Positions 58,300-64,000 of a stretch of 64,000 nt of DNA are shown here, in pieces. Origin of the DNA: Apostichopus japonicus (taxonomy: Eukaryota; Echinodermata; Holothuroidea; Aspidochirotida; Stichopodidae); the NCBI RefSeq assembly GCF_037975245.1, contig NC_092564.1, positions 1,069,984 to 1,133,983 of the forward strand, written 5' to 3'. The translations under genes were made by a program, and so were the position numbers. A model generated the notes under the pieces. That model did no database searches. It was not told where the DNA came from and saw nothing but the letters and a program-made list of their open reading frames with translations. Within the stretch, counting starts at the first letter, position 1. The number at the start of each line of letters is the position of its first letter.

Positions 58300-61200
58300 T
58301 TGGTTTATGTGAAAGAGATAATTGTCTTGAACAACTTCCCACAAAGACTAAAAAAATCTCATTCCATTTGGGAGATATCAGAGATTTCAAGTTTCTTCAC
58401 ACACAAGGCCAAAGACTTGATCAAGTCTAAATCAACTTGCTTGTGGTAGTTGTTCTTCACAAGGATCACTATCAAATAAACCAAAGTTGAAAGTTGGGTT
58501 CGAGTCAAATGAAATATTACTCACTTCATTTGCTTCCTTCTTGTACAATTGACAACTTGTGTAAAAATTTCTTTGTAAAACATGTCAAATCCAGTTAATA
58601 GTTAATAACAACTGGACAAAGGTAGAACAAATCTGAAATAAATACATTTATAAATACATATTTTTGTGTGTATGTTACCATTTTATTTGGTTTACATCTT
58701 ATTGCAAAATGTGAGAAACTTGTCAAAAATCCAAGCATCTTACACCCAAAGAAGTATGATATAAAGACAAACTACCCACTGAAAGAGGGCAGTCTTCACA
58801 AATTTGAATAACAAAACAATCAGCAGTATAAGAATATGATCTGACAACATAAATAGCATGCAACAGTCCTACTGTACAACAACCCAGCCAGAACAACTCT
58901 AAAGGTTAATTATACCATTCATCTACAAAATGTCTGACCCACATTAGTCAAATAAGGGGCCCATATAACAATGGATGTAATCTAAACAGGGCAACTGTGT
59001 TACTGTTTGGGCATTACATTTCATAAACAAGTCTATTATAGGTAACCTATAGCTGTCTGAATGGTTCAGCAGGAGGGAGAGACCTTGAAGATTTAAACAA
59101 CACATGTTCGGCTTCCTCAGTAGAAAGAAGAGTTAAACTTATCTTGCTTTGTGATCAGATCTAACTAACAGGTTTCCATGAAACTTTACTTTTGTTCGGA
59201 AACCTTGGTTATGAATTTCATGTTGAAGCTGTAAATGTCAATATGTATGAACATTGCACTACAATGGAAATAATACTGAAAATTGCCACTTTAGAGCCAC
59301 TTTTATGTGGCCAAAAATTCTGGAAATGATCAGGTGAAAACCACTTGACTTACAGGGCATATAGTAAATCACTGATAGCAAATGGTTTATGAAATGGTTT
59401 AACTCTCTCTTGTTGGTAATTCAGTGCAAAATGGGAGTCTCAAATATGTCAAAACAGAAGCTAAATTTAATGTTTAATATTAGAATCTTTTACCGTACAT
59501 TTAAGACTATCTGTTTGAACGACTTCAGCGGTAAGAAACAAGGTCGATAGATTGTGAATCGACTTGAGGTAAAACTTGGCAAAGTCCTCCACTGTTATCA
59601 GGAGATCACAAATTGAGATAAGCTTATGACAGGTTGTTTCCTGTGTAGATATACCTAACTTGATAAGCCTGTATGCATAGTAAAATATTGCATGACTGAT
59701 CATTAAATCAACCCAACAGTGATAGCTGAAACAACAGTGTTGGGCAATATGTTTGGTTTAAAAATATGGTTCAGAGCCAACCTTGAATCTTGGAAGTTAC
59801 TAAAAGTGTGCTGATTATTTCTCTCCCATCACCCCCCACCCCCCCCCCCCCCCCACAACACACTACTAACAGACAGCAGAGCCACAATCTCTGTAAACAA
59901 GAACACTCTCAGCGAGGTCAGATAATGGATCAAACTTTTAAATTACATCCAATCAATTTGGGATTCAAATTTCATAAATATTTTGAACAAGTTTTCTATG
60001 CTTGTGATATCATGATGAGATATAAATACATTACAGAAATGAAGAAGTACATGTCTAATCTATTGCAACGATTGTACAAACACTAAATTAATGAGAAGCA
60101 GCCTTTTGCAGCTGATAAAACATAAATGTCGAAACCTACTCTCAATAAACAAATTTTCAACTGAAGAATGTCTGTCTATTTCCTATGAAACACATTTCAA
60201 ATATAATAGATTGTTTATTTGTTGTGGTTCATATTGTCAGATTCTTTTCAAGCTCCCTCATACTTTGATTTGATTACCTATTGGGCAACCTTCCCATGAC
60301 CTAAACGCCCTCAGATTCTTCCTCTGGTTAACCAGCAGCTCCAATTTTGCTTCACCCGTAACTATTGGCAGGTAGTGATTCGCCCTACAGGAGGCACCCA
60401 TAGACATTCATATGTGGGGAATGTTGCCATAACACCCCACTACAGGAGACTTTAGAGACATATACTCTCTGGACTTATAAAAGAGAAATTATCATTCTAA
60501 ATTTACCATCAGAAAATGCTAGCAAATCCAACACTTTCATAGAAATAAATAGATTGAATATTTGAAATCCATGATTACTATTGAAACCAGGAAGACAGGC
60601 TAGGAATCAACGAGGAAGACGATCGATCAGCCTTTGGATTATGCCTGAGAAGACAGAAAATATGACCCCTTTCCCCTCCTTCCCACTCCTCCCTGCAGTT
60701 ACCACTCCCCCCACATGTGGGATGTGAGACTCCTTTAAAAGAAAAGCCTTCTGCATTAAGTTTAGGAAGTTCTCAGTGCAACCGGTACAGCATCAAAGTT
60801 TTTACTTTGATTGGATTTGACTCTATATGAAACTAATATAGGACACTGAAGCTGTATTGTGTCTGCAGGAATTATCAACTCTCAAAGAACCAAACATGCA
60901 TGTTAACAGAAGGCAATCTTTTATTTAGTCTGCACATATTATATTTCTTCAATTTTTATCTTCACTCTGATATTGTGTTTTGAGATACCAATTTATTCTG
61001 CTAGACTAGTATTTGCAGTACCAAGTAACACCCAAAGAACAGGACAAAAGCTGCCAGAAAACCCAGAAATTACTTCATAACCTGCTTAAATGAAATGAAA
61101 CTGAAAAAGACATTGTTAAATCATAATAATAGCACCAAACAACTACAGACCCCAAATACCCACTCCTTTCACAGTTTTGTTTGTTCCACTTTCAATTTAG

Positions 61201-61420
61201 CTAGCATTTCTTCGATGATAACTTACTGCATGTAAATCTATAACCAAGCATTAGATCAGTGGCAAGTGCATAAGCTCAACCAATTTGAAATAAAGAATAA
61301 ACCACACCTCTCAGGCTCTCACACCCAAATAGGAACATTCAACCTTTACCCTGAGGCTTTCTTGTTCGGCCAAGAAAAAGAATCTATACAAAATTGCAGC
61401 TGTGATTTCAATAGCATCAA
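58300..61420. other. Intergenic, no supported gene
   Basis: AT-rich sequence. Open frames at 59467-59703 (minus) and 59790-60273 (plus) show no motif or splice support; a C-run near 59829-59854 breaks the latter region. It may contain the 3' UTR of the minus-strand gene at the right edge. Confidence 0.4.
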
Positions 61421-61429
61421 AGGGCATCT

Positions 61430-62115
61430 CTGATATCCATAGCATCAATGCAGATCAGTACTGATATTCATAGCATCAATGCAGATCAGTTCTGATATTT
61501 ATAGCATCAATGCAGATCAGTTTTGATATTTATAACATCAATGCAGATCATCTCTGATATTCATAGCATCAATGCAGATCAGTTCTGATATTCATAGCAT
61601 CAATGCAGATATTCATAGCATCAATGCAGATCAGTTCTGATATTCATAGCATCAATGCAGATCATCTCTGATATCCATAGCATCAATGCAGATCAGTCCT
61701 GATATTCATAGCATCAATGCAGATCAGTTCTGATATCCATAGCATCAATGCACATCATCTCTGATATCCATAGCATCAATGCAGATCATCTCTGGTATTC
61801 ATAGCATCAATGCAGATCATCTCTGATATCCATAGCATCAATGCAGATCAGTCCTGATATTCATAGCATCAATGCAGATCATCTCTGATATCCATAACAT
61901 CAATGCAGATCAGTTCTGATATCTATAGCATCAATGCAGATCATCTCTGATATTCATAGCATCAATGCAGATCAGTCCTGATATTCATAGCATCAATGCA
62001 GATCATCTCTGATATCCATAGTATCAATGCAGATCAGTCCTGATATCCATAGCATCATTGCAGATCAGTCCTGACTCCTGATATCCATAGTATCAATGCA
62101 GATCAGTTCTGATGT
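61430..62115. repeat. 31-bp minisatellite, about 22 copies
   Basis: Units of the form gatattcatagcatcaatg plus cagatcagttct, with alternating variants (cagttct/catctct, attcat/atccat), and degraded units after 62115. Lies about 450 bases 3' of the minus-strand stop codon at 62568. Confidence 0.96.
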
Positions 62116-62567
62116 CCATAGCACCAATATTTACATCAATAATTATAATGTAAATAGAGTAGTAACAAATGCACCAATGAGATGTGTTTTGCCAGTTCTG
62201 ATACCAATGATATTAATGAAATCAGTCATGATATCAATAGTTCCACTGAAGACCATTCCTGATATTCAAAACATCATGATATCAGTACTGAAACCCCTAC
62301 AATCTGAGCAGATCTAAATGATACCCAGTCAGTAATCATGGTACTAATCAAGAACTAAGATTATTATATTAATAATTATAAACAGATTATCATCAATTAT
62401 GGCATTGCTATGGTAATTGATAATTCATATCAATGAAATCTCATCAATGAATTATTCAGAATTACATATCATTTTAAGGAGTAACAAATACTTATTCATA
62501 GTCAAAACTTTACTGGTTACATTTCATGCAATTAAAGTCTAAACTTTTTCCTCTCTCTCTATTTTCT

Positions 62568-64000
62568 ACAAGACTGTCTCTTTGGCCGACTCCAAACTTT
62601 TTAAGACTGCAGTGTTTGATGTTATCTGAGAGGCAGTGTTCGATATATGAAGTTTCTCCATGCTCCTACTCATTACGTTACTTTCTTTCTGATTCAGGAA
62701 ATGATTAACAATATTAGCACTATGCTGGAGATCAACCAGACAATGCTGGTCTGACTTTAACATTCCTTGGATATCGGTCAGCAATGTCTTAATGGGTGAC
62801 TCAACATCCTCCTCAATCTCCATCAGCAACTGCTTCAGGCCAACTCTTGTCTCATGATTAACCTCTGCCACAGACTTGGGTCTTGGTTTGCCTGAACTGC
62901 CTTTCCTTGTAGTATCCAGATTTGACAAACAGCTCAGCTTTGATTGGAGGGAGTCATTCAGACAGTTTTTCAGAGTGTTGTCCTCCTTTAAAGGTAAAGT
63001 GTCATTATCCAGGATGAGGGGGCTCTTCGTTTCTGACCACTGAACATTTTCGTGACGGTATGAAACTGGGAGAGGAGGAAGAAGTCCATTTTGCATAGTA
63101 GTAATGGGTTCCTTTTTGCAAGTGATATCACTGCTATACTTCATCTCACTGGAGGCCCCAGACGTCTCTGAGGTCAGCGTAATTGAAGAAGAAGCAAACG
63201 AGACACCCTCACTGGTATTTGAACGACTTCTGAGAATCCACGGATTACTAAACTCTGAATTGGGGGAAGAGGAACCGACACTTGCGTCCTTGACACCTGA
63301 AGTCAATCCGAGAGAGTTTGGTCGGAGAGAGGATGTATCAACTAATGTACCCTGAGTTGATGATGCCGTGAGGGATTCATATGACTGGCGTAGGGCAATC
63401 AAACGCTCTTCCAAGGAACTATTGTCTGTAGGAGTAAGCCGTTCACTAGACGCTAGCTGGACAGAGCAGAGCAAACCTTGATTGACCGACTCCCTGCTAA
63501 AGCTAGTCATATCGCTGCCACTTTTGCTTCTGCTTTTACCACTATCACGATTGATAGTCGATTCACTTGTTGTTGAGGGCAGCCTGCAATCACTGCATTC
63601 TCTTCCTTCACTGTTGGAGCAGGTCTTGTGTGGTTTCCTTCGAGGATGAGTTGCTCTCTGCCTCTCCTCTTCACTGTCACTGGATGAAGAGTATTGCCGA
63701 GATGAACCACTGCTTGCCGATTGGAGAGAACGTGTTCTCCGACTGCGCCTCCTCTTTACTCTTGTGCCTCCTCCTTCCTTCTTGGGTCTGGTTCCATCTG
63801 TCGCTACCAAACCCCTACTGCCTGTGTGGCTGGAACGGCGCCCTCTATCACATTTTTGCTTAATAGCATTACCTTGTGGTTCCTTTAATTTCTTAGCTTC
63901 TCTGTTGGGCCTGTCCTCGGGTAGATACATACCGATGTCCGGGCATCGAGTTGCCATGTGAATTTGTAATGGTGTCTTGGCTTCAGCAAGAGGAACAAGT
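62568..64000 (-). CDS. Unidentified Ser-rich protein, long last exon (5' end beyond the window)
   Basis: The open frame runs from the right edge to the stop at 62566-62568, about 477 codons, and stays open upstream of the Met at 63957 (AKTPLQIHMATRCPDIG). So the window holds only the C-terminal part. The first residues, LVPLAEAKTPLQIHMATR, recall the end of an ankyrin repeat, but one partial motif is not enough to assign it. A basic patch (RVKRRRSRRTRS) and acidic-Ser run (SSSSDSEEERQR) suggest nuclear localisation and phosphorylation. The middle is low-complexity Ser/Thr-rich and likely disordered. The last 100 residues (VGLKQLLMEIEEDVESPIKT) are helical and possibly coiled-coil. I do not recognise the family. 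Confidence 0.8.

Noticed and set aside
63104-63961. Plus-strand frames over the right-edge gene
   Set aside because: Antisense shadows of the minus-strand Ser-rich exon.

Overview
This is a stretch of animal nuclear DNA. Genes are split into small exons by GT-AG introns, repeats are dense (tRNA-derived SINEs, 5'-truncated LINEs, hAT-type DNA transposons, minisatellites), and the proteins are metazoan: SELENOO, SEM1, arylamine N-acetyltransferases, an NDUFA4/COXFA4-family subunit and a multi-domain C-type lectin receptor. I suspect an echinoderm, perhaps a sea cucumber, from the repeat style and gene mix, but nothing here proves it. Most exons are shorter than a usual ORF cut-off, so the gene models were built by reading splice sites and checking that codon phase matches across every junction.

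Layout. 1-634: a 50-bp tandem repeat. 881-2713 (minus): the first two coding exons of SELENOO, whose remainder lies off the left edge. 4550-5013: a CR1-like LINE 3' end. 6667-9620 (minus): a complete three-exon SEM1/DSS1 gene. 10402-11277 and 25916-26791 (plus): two intronless NAT coding regions from a recent duplication that also carried 3' flank. Between them lie a Penelope-like element remnant (11.6-12.7 kb), an inverted LINE remnant (12.8-13.5 kb), a TCA-repeat region with a hAT inside it (15.6-16.9 kb), duplicated SINE units (17.2-17.9 kb), a composite hAT with a clean 8-bp target duplication (19474-21189) and a 27-bp minisatellite (23.3-23.9 kb). Downstream of the second NAT are nested hATs (26844-28176 and 30278-31365), then further repeats. 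34233-40696 (minus): a four-exon NDUFA4/COXFA4-family gene whose first intron holds a foldback-type element and a hairpin. 41200-57394 (plus): a 15-exon gene for a 752-residue type I membrane lectin with signal peptide, four C-type lectin domains, Ser/Thr/Pro stalk, one membrane helix and a short tail. 62568-64000 (minus): the long last exon of a Ser-rich protein I do not recognise.

The genes do not form a pathway. SELENOO and the NDUFA4/COXFA4 protein are mitochondrial, SEM1 belongs to the proteasome lid and BRCA2 complexes, the NATs are acetyl-CoA-dependent conjugating enzymes, and the lectin is a likely cell-surface recognition receptor. The most informative points are the Asp-to-Glu change in the NAT catalytic triad with clustered differences between paralogues, the lectin gene with a triplicated splice donor, and the layered hAT insertions, several with perfect 8-bp target-site duplications and some with an identifiable empty site in the same window.
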